A stretch of 64,000 nt of DNA from Vulcanimicrobium alpinum. GTDB taxonomy: Bacteria > Vulcanimicrobiota > Vulcanimicrobiia > Vulcanimicrobiales > Vulcanimicrobiaceae. The stretch is taken from assembly GCF_027923555.1 (NCBI RefSeq), contig NZ_AP025523.1:2050484-2114483 (forward strand), read 5' to 3'. Below, piece after piece: positions 54,801 to 64,000 of the stretch (position 1 is the stretch's first letter; every line of letters starts with the position of its first letter). The notes beneath the pieces were generated by a model. It searched no databases, was not told where the DNA came from, and was given only the letters and a program-made list of their open reading frames with translations. The translations under genes and the position numbers were made by a program.

Positions 54801-57800
54801 CGGCGAGATGCTCGAGCTCAAAGACACCATCAACACGATGGTCGACCAGCTCAACGCGTTCGCCGGCGAAGTCACGCGCGTCGCGCGCGAGGTCGGCTCC
54901 GAAGGGATCTTCGGCGGACGGGCCGCCGTCCCCGGCGTCGCCGGCACGTGGAAAGACCTTACCGACTCGGTGAACCGGATGGCCGGCAACCTGACGAATC
55001 AGGTGCGCGGGATCGCGAAGGTCGTCACCGCGGTCGCCAACGGCGACCTGCAGCGCAAACTCGTCCTCGACGCGAAGGGCGAGATCGCGCAGCTCGCCGA
55101 CACGATCAACGGGATGATCGACACGCTCGCGATCTTCGCCGATCAGGTGACGTCGGTCGCGCGCGAAGTCGGCTTCGAAGGGAAGCTCGGCGGTCAGGCC
55201 GAGGTCCCGGGCGCCGCGGGCCTGTGGCGCGACCTCACCGACTCGGTGAACCAGCTCGCCGCGCAGCTCACCTCGCAGATCCGCGCGATCGGCGAGGTCG
55301 CAACGGCCGTCACCAAGGGCGATCTCTCGCGCACGATCGAGGTCGGCGCTCAGGGCGAGGTCGGACAGTTGACGGAAAACGTCAACGAGATGATCCGCAA
55401 CCTGCGCGACACGACGCGCGAGAACAAAGAGCAGGATTGGCTCAAGTCCAACCTGGCGCGCTTTTCGGGGATGCTGCAGGGTCAGAAAGACATCAAGACC
55501 GTCGCGAAGCTCATCATGACTGAGCTCGCGCCGCTGGTGAACGCGCAGGTCGGCATCTTCTACCTCAACGAGCCGACCGACGATCGTCCGCTGCTGCGCT
55601 ACACGGCCGGGTATGCCGCGCCGCGCCGCCGCGGGACGCTGCAGTTCGGCCCCGGCGAGGGGCTCGTCGGTCAGTGCGTGATCGAGAAGAACCGCATCAA
55701 CATCACCAACGTCCCGCCCGAGTATCTCGAACTGACCTCGGGGTCCGGGCGGGCGCAGCCGCTCAACGTCGTCGTGCTGCCGGTGCTCTTCGAAGGCGAC
55801 ATCAAAGCCGTCATCGAGCTGGCGTCGTTCGAAACGTTCAGCGACAACCACTTGCTCTTCCTCGACCAGTTGACGCAGTCGATCGGCATCGTCCTCAACA
55901 CGATCGCCGCCAACATGCGCACCGAGGAACTGCTCAAGCAGTCGCAGTCGCTGACGACCGAACTGCAGTCCCAGCAGGACGAGCTCCAGCAGACCAACGA
56001 GGAGCTCGAAGAGAAAGCGCGTCTGCTCGCCGAGCAGAACGAAGAGGTCGAGAAGCGCACGCGCGAGATCGAAGAAGCACGCCGCGCCCTCGAACAGAAA
56101 GCCGAACAGCTGGCGCTCACCTCGAAATACAAGTCGCAGTTCCTCGCCAACATGTCGCACGAGCTGCGCACCCCGCTCAACTCGCTGCTCATCCTCTCCA
56201 AACAGCTCAGCGACAACAAGGAACAGAACCTCTCAGGCCGTCAGGTTGAGATGGCGCGGACGATCCGCCGCGCCGGCACCGATCTGCTCACGCTGATCAA
56301 CGACATCCTCGACCTCTCGAAGATCGAGTCGGGGACGACCTCGGTCGACATCGCCGAACAGCGCGTCGCCGACATCGCCGACGACATCGAAAGCACGTTC
56401 CGCGGCGTCGCGCAAGAACGCGGCCTGCTCTTCGCGATCCAGGTCGATGAAGACGTCCCGGAGACGTTCGATACCGACCAGACGCGCTTGATGCAGATCC
56501 TCAAGAACCTGCTCTCCAACGCGTTCAAGTTCACCTCGCACGGCTCGGTCGAGCTCGGGGTGAGCCGGGTTCTGCGCAACGTCGACGGGCTCCATGTCGC
56601 GCCGTTCATCGCGTTCGCCGTCCACGACACCGGGATCGGGATCCCGGCGGACAAGCACAACGTCATCTTCGAAGCGTTCCAGCAAGCCGACATGTCGACC
56701 GCGCGCAAGTACGGCGGCACGGGCCTCGGCCTTGCGATCTCGCGCGAGATCGCCGGACTGCTGGGCGGCGACATGACCGTCGAATCCGAGCCGGGCGCCG
56801 GATCGACGTTCACCTTCTATCACCCGCTCGAGCGGAGCGCGCGGACGGCGCCGTACGAATCCGTCCCCGTCCCGCCGCGGATGACGCGGCGGCCCGAACC
56901 GCCGACGCTGCCGGCGGCGCCGCCGACGCTCCCCGCCGTCCTGCTCGGCGACGCCGACGACGACCGCGCGAACGTCCGTCCGCAGGACCACGTCGTGCTG
57001 ATCGTCGAGGACGACGCGACGTTCGCGCGGATCCTGCTCGGCCTTGCGCGCGACCGCGGCTTCAAGGGGCTGATGGCGCGCACGGGCGCCGACGGGCTCG
57101 CGCTCGCGCGGCAGTTCGTTCCCGACGCGATCACGCTCGACATCGGGCTCCCCGACGTCGACGGCTGGGTGCTGCTCGATCAGCTCAAGAAAGATCCCGC
57201 CACCAAGGGGATCCCGGTGCACGTGATCTCGGGCGAGGAGCAGTGGCAGAAGGCGCTCGACTCGGGGGCATTCGCGCACCTGAAGAAACCGGCGAGCGAA
57301 GACGCGCTCACCCAGGCCTTCGACAATCTGCTCGGTTTCGCCGACTCCGCATCGCGCAACGTGCTGGTCGTCGAGGACGACATCACGCAGCTCTCGGCGA
57401 TGGCAAACCTGATCGAGAGCGGCGAGGTCAGCGTCACCGCGGTCTCGACCGGCGCGCAGGCGCTGGCGGCGTTGGATCAGGCGAAGTTCGACTGCATCGT
57501 GATCGATCTCGGGCTCCCCGACATGGACGGGACCGAAGCGATCGAGAAGATCAAGGCGCATCCCGCGCACGTGCGCGTCCCGGTCATCGTCTACACCGGG
57601 CGCGTATTGAGCGAGCGCGAGGAAGCCGCGATTCGGCACCTCACCGAGTCGGTGATCGTGAAGGACGCGATGTCGCCCGAGCGGCTGATCGAGGAGACCT
57701 CGTACCTCCTCAACCAGGTCGAGGCGCGGCTCCCCGAAGCGAAGCGCCCGCCGGCGGCGACGTCGTCGATCGCGTCGCTCGAAGGCCGCACGATCCTCAT

Positions 57801-58158
57801 CACCGACGACGACACGCGCAACATCTTCGCCCTGCGCAGCGCGCTCGAGGAGTTCCGCATCAACGTCCTGACCGCCGAGTCGGGCTTGGAGGCGATCGCG
57901 CTCCTGCGGTCGCATCCGGAGATCGACGCGGTCTTGATGGACATCATGATGCCGGAGATGGACGGCTACGAGACCATCCGGCGGATCCGCGCACGCGAGG
58001 AGTGGCAGACCCTGCCGATCATCGCGCTCACGGCGAAGGCGATGAAGGGCGATCGCGAGCAGTGCCTCGCGGCCGGCGCCTCGGAGTACATCTCGAAGCC
58101 GGTCGACATCGAACAGCTCGTCGCGCTGATCCGCGTCTGGCTCAACGTGGCCGCATGA
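51860..58158 (+). CDS. Giant soluble hybrid histidine kinase with HAMP array
   Basis: About 2100 residues if one frame break near the G4 run at 52174 is repaired; from 52174 the frame is open for 1994 codons. The N-terminal part (ATG 51860, GGAG upstream) reads [20 protein letters not shown], a first HAMP-like unit. Eleven 92-residue units follow, each with [10 protein letters not shown], then a GAF domain ([13 protein letters not shown]), coiled coil, HisKA ([17 protein letters not shown], His about 1325 from 52174), HATPase ([14 protein letters not shown]) and three receiver domains ([24 protein letters not shown]). No membrane segment: a cytoplasmic sensor with long HAMP relay and internal phosphotransfer. 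Confidence 0.92.
52380..55400 (+). repeat. Tandem 276-bp HAMP-coding repeats (11 units)
   Basis: The codons for [11 protein letters not shown] recur at about 52461, 52737, 53013, 53289, 53565, 53841, 54117, 54393, 54669, 54945 and 55221, exactly 276 bp apart. Units are very similar at the DNA level in the centre and diverge at the last two. Each encodes one HAMP plus connector. Confidence 0.93.
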
Positions 58159-59070
58159 TCGGCTTTCTCGGTCAAAGCGGGGGCCGCTTTGTCCGCTAAA
58201 GCCGCGCCGGAGCCGGGGACTCCGGCGCAGGCGGGCGGAAACGGCGCGCCGAGCGCGTCGCCGGCGATTGCCGATCTCGAGCTGAACCTTCTGCTCGAGG
58301 CGGTCTATCGGGTGTCGGGATTCGACTTTCGCGAGTACGCACCGGCGACGCTGAAGCGGCGCGTCGCCGAGCGGGTGCGCGCGGAGGGGGCGGCGACGAC
58401 GACCGGGCTGCTCGAGCGGGTGCTGCACGACGAGGGCGCGATGGCGCGCTTCATCGACGCGCTCACGCACAACCCAAGCTCGCCGTTCCGCGAACCGCAG
58501 TTCTTCACCGCATTCCTGGAACGCGTCGTGCCCCGCCTGCGCACGTTCCCCCACAGCCGCATCTGGGTGATCGGCTCGGGTGACGACGCCTACGCGCTCG
58601 CGATCCTGCTCCGCGAGGCCGAGTTTTTCCAGCGCACGCGCATCTACGCGACGGATGCCGGCGAGGCCGCGATCGACCGCGCCAAGGCCGGGACGTTCCC
58701 GAGCGATCAGCTCGAAGAATACGATCACCGCTACCGCGAGGCCGGCGGCACGCGGCGCTTCGCCGACTACGTCGACGTGCGCGACGGCGTCGCCGCGTAC
58801 AAGCCCGCACTGCGCGAGCACATCGTCTTCGCCCAGCACAACCTCGCCGGCGACTCTTCGTTCAACGAGTTCCACGTCGTCGCCGCGCGCAACGTCCTGA
58901 GCCACTTCAATCGCACCCTCGCCTATCGCGCGCATCAAGTGATCTACGAGAGCCTGGTGCGTCTAGGCTACCTCGGCCTCTCCGCCAAAGAGACGCTCCA
59001 GTACACGCCGCACCAGCGCGCCTACGAAGAGCTCGACGGCACGGAACGGTTCTACCGCCGCCTGCGCTGA
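58155..59070 (+). CDS. CheR-like methyltransferase with altered SAM motif
   Basis: About 300 residues. The unbroken frame starts at TTG 58189, but an ATG at 58155 overlaps the kinase stop (ATGA) and would join after one base is removed from the G5 run near 58180 (IGFLGQSG then [12 protein letters not shown]). The CheR fold is clear: [69 protein letters not shown]. The usual SAM loop (GCSTGEEPYS) is replaced by [10 protein letters not shown]. It may modify, or only bind, a partner of the kinase. Confidence 0.8.
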
Positions 59071-59077
59071 CGTCCCC

Positions 59078-59100
59078 GTCACCCTGAGCTCGTCGAAGGG
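59078..59100 (+). repeat. Dispersed intergenic repeat, copy before kdp
   Basis: Core CTGAGCTCGTCGAAG with GTCACC before and GG after, in the gap between the CheR-like gene and the kdp operon. Same family as 13908, 46846 and the half copy at 31575. Confidence 0.75.
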
Positions 59101-59160
59101 CCGTTCGGATCGTCCGTTCGGCGGCTCCCGCTCGGCGCTCCGACGCGGTAGCGTCGGGGC

Positions 59161-59256
59161 ATGAACCCATTTCTGCTCGAGGCGGGCCTCGTCGCGCTCA
59201 GCGCGCTGTGCTTTTGGCTCCTCGACCGCTACGTCGTCGGGTGCGGCCGGATATGA
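59161..59256 (+). CDS. Small membrane protein upstream of kdpF (31 aa)
   Basis: Reads MNPFLLEAGLVALSALCFWL then LDRYVVGCGRI, a single membrane helix with a short basic end. Its TGA overlaps the kdpF ATG (ATGA at 59253-59256), the same coupling used at kdpB-kdpC. That overlap is the main support; the ribosome-binding site is weak. It may be an extra small Kdp-associated peptide. Confidence 0.5.
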   Translation: MNPFLLEAGLVALSALCFWLLDRYVVGCGRI

Positions 59257-59342
59257 CCGCCGACCTCACCGTCGGCCTGCTGCTCGCGATCGCCGCGCTC
59301 GCGTATCTGACGTACGCGATGTTGCGGCCCGAACAGTTCTGA
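59253..59342 (+). CDS. kdpF: KdpF, small subunit of the K+ pump
   Basis: 29 residues: MTADLTVGLLLAIAALAYLT then YAMLRPEQF, the one-helix KdpF pattern ending in E-x-F. KdpF stabilises the KdpFABC complex in the inner membrane. It is 17 bases ahead of kdpA and coupled to the preceding small open frame. Confidence 0.88.
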   Translation: MTADLTVGLLLAIAALAYLTYAMLRPEQF

Positions 59343-59359
59343 GCAAGGGGAGCACGCGG

Positions 59360-61060
59360 ATGACCCTCATCGGATGGCTGCAGGCCGCCCTCGTCTTTGC
59401 GCTCGTGTGGCTGTGCGTCAAGCCGCTCGGCACCTACATGGCGGTGACGTTCGAAGGCGGACGGACGTGGATGACGCCGGTCCTCGGTCCGCTCGAACGC
59501 ACGATCTACCGCATCTCCCGGGTCGACGCGGGGCGCGAGATGAGCTGGAAGGCGTATGCGTTCAGCGTCGTCGCGTTCAGCCTCGTCAGCCTCGTCTATC
59601 TCTACCTGCTGCTGCGAACGCAGGCGTTCTTGCCGCTCAACCCGCAAGGCTTCGGCAACCTCGCGCCCGACCTCGCGTGGAACACCGCCGTGTCGTTCAT
59701 GACGAACACGAACTGGCAGTTCTATTCCGGCGAGTCGACGCTGAGCTACCTCAGCCAGATGGCGGGGCTCGCGTGGCACATGTTCGTCTCCGCAGGCACC
59801 GGGATCGCGATCGCGATCGCGTTCGTTCGCGGCGTCGCGCGCGCGAACGTCGCCACGATCGGCAACTTCTGGGTCGATCTGACTCGCGCGGTGCTGTACA
59901 TCCTGCTGCCGATCTCGGTGGTGGGTGCGCTGATCTTCGCCTGGCAGGGGATGCCGCAGAACTTCAGCGCGTACACTCCTGTGAAGACGCTCGAGGGCGC
60001 AACGCAGTCGATCCCGCAAGGCCCGATGGCTTCGATGGAGCTCATCAAGGAGCTCGGAACGAACGGCGGCGGCTTTGTCGGCGCCAACTCGGCGGCGACC
60101 TGGGAGAACCCGAACGGGTTCACCAACCTGCTCGAGCTCTTCTGCATCCTGCTGATCGGCGCGGCGCTCACGTTCACCTACGGGCGCTACGTGAAGAACC
60201 AGCGCCAAGGCTGGGCGCTGTTCGCAGCGATGAGCATCATCCTCGCGCTGGGCTGGACCGCCGCGTACGCAGCGGAGGCGGCGGGGAATCCGATCGTCCA
60301 CGCGCTCGGCGTGAGCGGCGGCAACATGGAAGGGAAAGAGACGCGCTTCGGGATCGCCGCGTCAGCGCTCTTCGCGGTGATCACGACGGCCACGTCGTGT
60401 GGTGCGGTCAACGCGATGCATGACTCGTTCACAGCGCTCGGCGGGCTGATCCCACTGGTGAACATGCAGCTCGGCGAGGTGGTCTTCGGCGGCGTCGGCA
60501 GCGGGCTCTACGGGATGCTTGCGTTCGTCGTGCTGACCGTGTTCGTCGCCGGCCTCATGGTCGGGCGCACGCCGGAGTTTCTCGGTAAGAAGATCGAGCG
60601 GCGCGAAGTGCAGTACGCGATCCTCGCGATACTCGTCGTCCCGGCGTTCTCGCTGATCCCGGCGTCGATCGCGTCGATTCTCCCCGCCGGCACGGCGACG
60701 CTCGGCAACGCCGGACCGCACGGCTTCAGCGAGATTCTCTACGCCTACACCTCGGGCGTCAACAACAACGGGAGCGCGTTCGGCGGCCTCGGCCCCAACG
60801 CGTACTGGAACGTGTCGATGGGGATCTCGATGCTGTTCGGTCGCCTCGCGGAGGCGATCCCCGCCCTCGCGCTCGCCGGCGCGCTCGCCGGCAAGAAATC
60901 GATCCCGCCGACCGCCGGCACCTTCACCACGACCTCGCCGATCTTCGTCGTGCTCCTGATCGGCGTGATCCTGATCGTCGGCGCGCTGACGTTCTTCCCG
61001 GCCGACGCGCTCGGCCCGATCGTCGAACACCTGCTGGCGGCGCAAGGAAAGGACTTCTGA
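59360..61060 (+). CDS. kdpA: KdpA, K+-translocating subunit
   Basis: 566 residues, ATG behind AAGGGGAG. A membrane protein with four pore regions of the superfamily of K+ transporters: [40 protein letters not shown] and [13 protein letters not shown], which hold the selectivity-filter glycines. It brings K+ into the tunnel to KdpB. Length is normal. The kdpB ATG begins two bases after its stop. Confidence 0.97.
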   Translation: MTLIGWLQAALVFALVWLCVKPLGTYMAVTFEGGRTWMTPVLGPLERTIYRISRVDAGREMSWKAYAFSVVAFSLVSLVYLYLLLRTQAFLPLNPQGFGNLAPDLAWNTAVSFMTNTNWQFYSGESTLSYLSQMAGLAWHMFVSAGTGIAIAIAFVRGVARANVATIGNFWVDLTRAVLYILLPISVVGALIFAWQGMPQNFSAYTPVKTLEGATQSIPQGPMASMELIKELGTNGGGFVGANSAATWENPNGFTNLLELFCILLIGAALTFTYGRYVKNQRQGWALFAAMSIILALGWTAAYAAEAAGNPIVHALGVSGGNMEGKETRFGIAASALFAVITTATSCGAVNAMHDSFTALGGLIPLVNMQLGEVVFGGVGSGLYGMLAFVVLTVFVAGLMVGRTPEFLGKKIERREVQYAILAILVVPAFSLIPASIASILPAGTATLGNAGPHGFSEILYAYTSGVNNNGSAFGGLGPNAYWNVSMGISMLFGRLAEAIPALALAGALAGKKSIPPTAGTFTTTSPIFVVLLIGVILIVGALTFFPADALGPIVEHLLAAQGKDF

Positions 61061-61061
61061 G

Positions 61062-63143
61062 ATGGTATCGCCTCGTCAACGTTCGCTGTTCGATCGCGAG
61101 ATCGTCTTCCCGGCGATCCGGGACTCGTTCGTCAAGCTCGACCCGCGCGTCCAACTCAAGAACCCGGTCATGTTCGTCGTCGAAGTCGGCGCGGTCGCGT
61201 CGCTGCTGTACGCGTCTCACGACGTGCGCAACGGCCAGGCCGGCTTCGACGTCGCGATCTCGCTGTGGCTGTGGTTCACGGTGCTCTTCGCGAACTTCGC
61301 CGAAGCCGTCGCCGAGGGACGCGGCAAGGCGCAAGCCGACTTTCTGCGCCGCACCAAATCCGACACCTATGCGCGCCGGCTCATCGCAGACGGCCCTTCG
61401 AGCGGCTTGGGTCAGGCGCGCGAAGAGCGCGTCATCTCGTCGAGCCTGCGCCAGGGCGATCGGATCGTCGCCGAGACGAACGACATTATCGCCGCCGACG
61501 GCGAGATCGTCGAAGGCGCGGCGACCGTCGACGAGTCGGCGATCACGGGTGAGTCGGCCCCGGTGATCCGCGAAGCCGGCGGCGACCGCAGTTCGGTCAC
61601 CGGCGGGACGCGCGTCCTCTCCGACCGCATCGTCTTCGTCGTCCGCGCGAACCCCGGCGAGTCGTTCATCGACCGGATGATCTCGCTGGTCGAGGGCGCG
61701 AAGCGCCAGAAGACGCCCAACGAAATCGCGCTCTCGATCCTGCTGGCCGGCCTGACGATCATCTTCGTCATTGCGGTCGCGACGCTCGCGCCGTTCTCGC
61801 TCTATGCGGGCGCCGTCCCCAGCGTCGTGGTGCTGATCGCCCTGCTGGTCTGCCTGATCCCGACGACGATCGGCGGACTGCTCTCTGCGATCGGGATCGC
61901 GGGGATGGACCGCGTCCTGCAGCGCAACGTGCTCGCGATGAGCGGGCGCGCCGTCGAAGCCGCGGGCGACGTCGACACGCTGCTCCTCGACAAGACCGGG
62001 ACGATCACGCTGGGCAACCGCCAAGCCACTGAGATCATCCTCGCCGCCGGCGTCGATGGCCGCGACGCTCATCGCGCCGCATACATGGCGTCGCTCGCCG
62101 ACGAGACGCCGGAGGGGCGCTCGATCGTCACCCTGGCCGCTCCGCTCGCCGGGATCGACCCGAGCACGAAAGGGAAACTCCCCGCCGATGCGACGATCGT
62201 CCCGTTCAGCGCGTACACGCGCATGAGCGGCGTCGACTTCCCCGGCGGCCCGTCGTTGCGCAAGGGCGCGCCCGATGCGGTGCGCGCGTGGGTGGCGTCC
62301 CAACCCAGCGGCACCATGTCGAACGAACTCGTCGGCGACGTCGAGCGGATCGCGCGCGCCGGAGGCACGCCGCTGCTGCTCGCCGAGAACAATCGCATCA
62401 TCGGTGCGATCGCCTTGCGCGACATCCTCAAGCCGAACATGAAGGAACGCTTCGACCGCCTGCGCGCGATGGGGATCCGCACCGTGATGATCACCGGCGA
62501 CAACCCGCTTACCGCGAGCGCGATCGCGCGCGAATCAGGCGTCGACGACTTCCTCGCCGAAGCGACGCCGGAGACGAAAATGGCGCTGATCAAGCGCGAG
62601 CAGACCGCGGGCCGGCTCGTCGCGATGACCGGCGACGGCACCAACGACGCACCGGCGCTCGCGCAAGCCGACGTCGGCCTCGCGATGAACAGCGGGACGC
62701 AGGCCGCCAAAGAGGCCGGCAACATGGTCGACCTCGACTCCGATCCCACCAAGCTCATCGAAGTCGTCGAGGTCGGCAAGCAACTGCTGATGACGCGCGG
62801 CGCGCTCACGACCTTCTCGATCGCGAACGACGTCGCGAAGTACTTCGCGATCCTGCCCGCGATGTTCATGACTGCGTATCCCGCGATGGACGCGCTCAAC
62901 ATCATGCGGCTCGCCACGCCGGCGAGCGCGATCCTCTCAGCGATCATCTTCAACGCGATCATCATCATCGCGCTGATCCCGCTCGCCCTGCGCGGCGTGC
63001 GCTACCGCCCGCGCGGTGCCAACGCCGTGCTTCGCGAGAACGTACTCGTCTACGGGCTCGGCGGCATTATCGTCCCGTTCATCGGGATCAAGGCGATCGA
63101 CCTGATCCTGGTCGCCTTGCATCTCACCGGAGCGCACGCATGA
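61062..63143 (+). CDS. kdpB: KdpB, P-type ATPase subunit
   Basis: 693 residues. The phosphorylated Asp is in [15 protein letters not shown] (about residue 310); the actuator loop is [10 protein letters not shown]; the hinge is [20 protein letters not shown]. KdpB hydrolyses ATP to drive K+ uptake. Ser162-type inhibition (TGES Ser) is preserved. Its stop overlaps the kdpC start by ATGA. All domains are complete. Confidence 0.98.
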   Translation: MVSPRQRSLFDREIVFPAIRDSFVKLDPRVQLKNPVMFVVEVGAVASLLYASHDVRNGQAGFDVAISLWLWFTVLFANFAEAVAEGRGKAQADFLRRTKSDTYARRLIADGPSSGLGQAREERVISSSLRQGDRIVAETNDIIAADGEIVEGAATVDESAITGESAPVIREAGGDRSSVTGGTRVLSDRIVFVVRANPGESFIDRMISLVEGAKRQKTPNEIALSILLAGLTIIFVIAVATLAPFSLYAGAVPSVVVLIALLVCLIPTTIGGLLSAIGIAGMDRVLQRNVLAMSGRAVEAAGDVDTLLLDKTGTITLGNRQATEIILAAGVDGRDAHRAAYMASLADETPEGRSIVTLAAPLAGIDPSTKGKLPADATIVPFSAYTRMSGVDFPGGPSLRKGAPDAVRAWVASQPSGTMSNELVGDVERIARAGGTPLLLAENNRIIGAIALRDILKPNMKERFDRLRAMGIRTVMITGDNPLTASAIARESGVDDFLAEATPETKMALIKREQTAGRLVAMTGDGTNDAPALAQADVGLAMNSGTQAAKEAGNMVDLDSDPTKLIEVVEVGKQLLMTRGALTTFSIANDVAKYFAILPAMFMTAYPAMDALNIMRLATPASAILSAIIFNAIIIIALIPLALRGVRYRPRGANAVLRENVLVYGLGGIIVPFIGIKAIDLILVALHLTGAHA

Positions 63144-63733
63144 TCGTCACGCAACGCCATATCGTGACCTCGGTGCTGTACACGATCGTCACGGTCGTGC
63201 TGCTCGGCGTGCTGTATCCGGTCGCGATCTGGGCGATCAGCGTCGTGCTGTTTCCGCATCAGGCCGCGGGTTCGCTGATCACCGTGAACGGCACCGTGAT
63301 CGGCTCCGAACTCGTCGGCCAAAACTTCAGCAAGCCCACGTATTTTCACCCGCGCCCGTCGGCTGCCGGGAAAGGGTACGATCCGACGTCGACGGGCGGC
63401 ACCAACCTCGGACCCACGTCGAAGAAACTGATCGACGCGACGAAGGCCGCCGTGGCGGCGCTTCGTAAAGAGAACCCGGATGCGACGGGCCCGATTCCGA
63501 TGGATCTCGTGACCTCAAGCGGGAGCGGGATCGACCCCGACATCTCGCCCGAGGGCGCGTACTATCAAGCGCCGCGCGTCGCGAAGGCGCGCGGGAGCAC
63601 CGTCGCGGCCGTGCGCGCGCTGATCGGCGCGCACGTCACTCCTCGTACGCTCGGCATCCTCGGCGAACCGCGCGTGAACGTCCTCGAACTCAATCGCGCG
63701 CTTGACGCGCAAGGAGCCCCCCCGTCCAAGTGA
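63140..63733 (+). CDS. kdpC: KdpC, K+ pump accessory subunit
   Basis: 197 residues with one N-terminal membrane helix ([20 protein letters not shown]) and a periplasmic domain containing [40 protein letters not shown] and [14 protein letters not shown]. These are the KdpC signatures. No kdpD or kdpE follows in the window; the next gene overlaps its stop by GTGA. Confidence 0.96.
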   Translation: MIVTQRHIVTSVLYTIVTVVLLGVLYPVAIWAISVVLFPHQAAGSLITVNGTVIGSELVGQNFSKPTYFHPRPSAAGKGYDPTSTGGTNLGPTSKKLIDATKAAVAALRKENPDATGPIPMDLVTSSGSGIDPDISPEGAYYQAPRVAKARGSTVAAVRALIGAHVTPRTLGILGEPRVNVLELNRALDAQGAPPSK

Positions 63734-64000
63734 TTCGCACCATCGTCGCGGCAGCGCTCGTCGCGCTGCCGTCGGCCGCTCTCGCGCAGACCGCGCCGTC
63801 CCCGGCTGCGTCGCCGTCCGCATCGCCCGCAGCGAACGACATCTGCTCGAGCGGCCTCAACGCCGTCGTCAGCCGACCGACGCAAACGACGTCGGCCTGC
63901 GTCGTCAAACCGAACCGGATTCTGATCGAAACCGGATATCAAACGCAGACCGCCGACGTCTCCGGCGGCGGTTCCTACACGTATCAGTCCGTGCCGAACG
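63730..64000 (+). CDS. Exported protein, 3' end outside window
   Basis: Starts at GTG 63730, overlapping the kdpC stop. A signal peptide ([19 protein letters not shown]) is followed by a Pro/Ala/Ser spacer and then [20 protein letters not shown] and [14 protein letters not shown]. The last part resembles the first strand of an outer-membrane beta-barrel of the phenol-degradation/MetA type, which often begins with a LxxETGYQ-like strand, but too little is visible to be sure. Coupling to kdpC suggests it is made with the K+ pump. Confidence 0.6.
   Translation, partial: MIRTIVAAALVALPSAALAQTAPSPAASPSASPAANDICSSGLNAVVSRPTQTTSACVVKPNRILIETGYQTQTADVSGGGSYTYQSVPN

Noticed and set aside
52380-55400. 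CRISPR-like array because of regular repeats
   Set aside because: The period is 276 bp, in frame, and encodes HAMP domains; there are no short repeats with unique spacers. No CRISPR array was seen anywhere in the window.
52144-56160. Long minus-strand repetitive frame opposite the HAMP array
   Set aside because: Its repeats simply mirror the 276-bp units; there is no start signal and the product is an Asp/Arg/Val-rich artefact.

Overview
The window is GC-rich, densely coded bacterial chromosome, probably from a free-living soil or sediment bacterium outside the well-studied phyla. It carries rpoB and rpoC, a kdpFABC potassium pump, isocitrate lyase, sedolisin proteases, SpoIIE-type phosphatases and a very long HAMP-repeat hybrid kinase. 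RpoB has a Gram-positive/cyanobacterial-like rifampicin region. I suspect something like Candidatus Eremiobacterota/Vulcanimicrobiota, but that is inference and was not tested by any search.

Layout. 1-10 kb is an accessory strip: a broken Fic gene, a dead MazE-like antitoxin, an exonuclease with a frame break, an SNF2/SWIM helicase, a Uma2 nuclease, a WYL regulator, an intact MazEF-like pair and a broken YgjP-like peptidase. rpoC (10.0-13.8 kb, minus strand) follows, with its own promoter, long leader and terminator. 14-20.6 kb holds two S53 peptidases (one degraded), a penicillin-acylase-family hydrolase and a prepilin-like protein. 20.6-24.9 kb is an IS cluster: IS481 split by IS5, then IS3. 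24.9-31.5 kb holds a lipoprotein gene cut by that IS3, isocitrate lyase, an AlkB-like dioxygenase, an M1 aminopeptidase, a ChaB-like protein and two unknowns. 31.6-42.8 kb is a five-level nest of insertion sequences inside one IS110. rpoB (42.9-46.8 kb, minus strand) comes next. 47-59 kb is a signalling block (two PP2C phosphatases, an RsbW-like kinase, a Crp-like regulator, the giant kinase, a CheR-like protein), and 59.2-63.7 kb is kdpFABC followed by a secreted protein that leaves the window.

Main points. (1) rpoB and rpoC, normally adjacent, are 29 kb apart; removing every IS still leaves about 14 kb of ordinary genes between them. Each has a sigma70-type promoter, and the two transcript starts share a nearly identical 5' motif and a dispersed repeat. 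(2) The 31.6-42.8 kb IS nest can be resolved base by base through target duplications, giving a relative order of insertion events. (3) At least eight conserved genes are broken by single-base frame changes, several at short homopolymers. Either the assembly has residual indels or many genes here are decaying; this must be settled before calling them pseudogenes.

Limits: all functions come from reading motifs, with no database search. Start sites are chosen from ribosome-binding sites and family fit.
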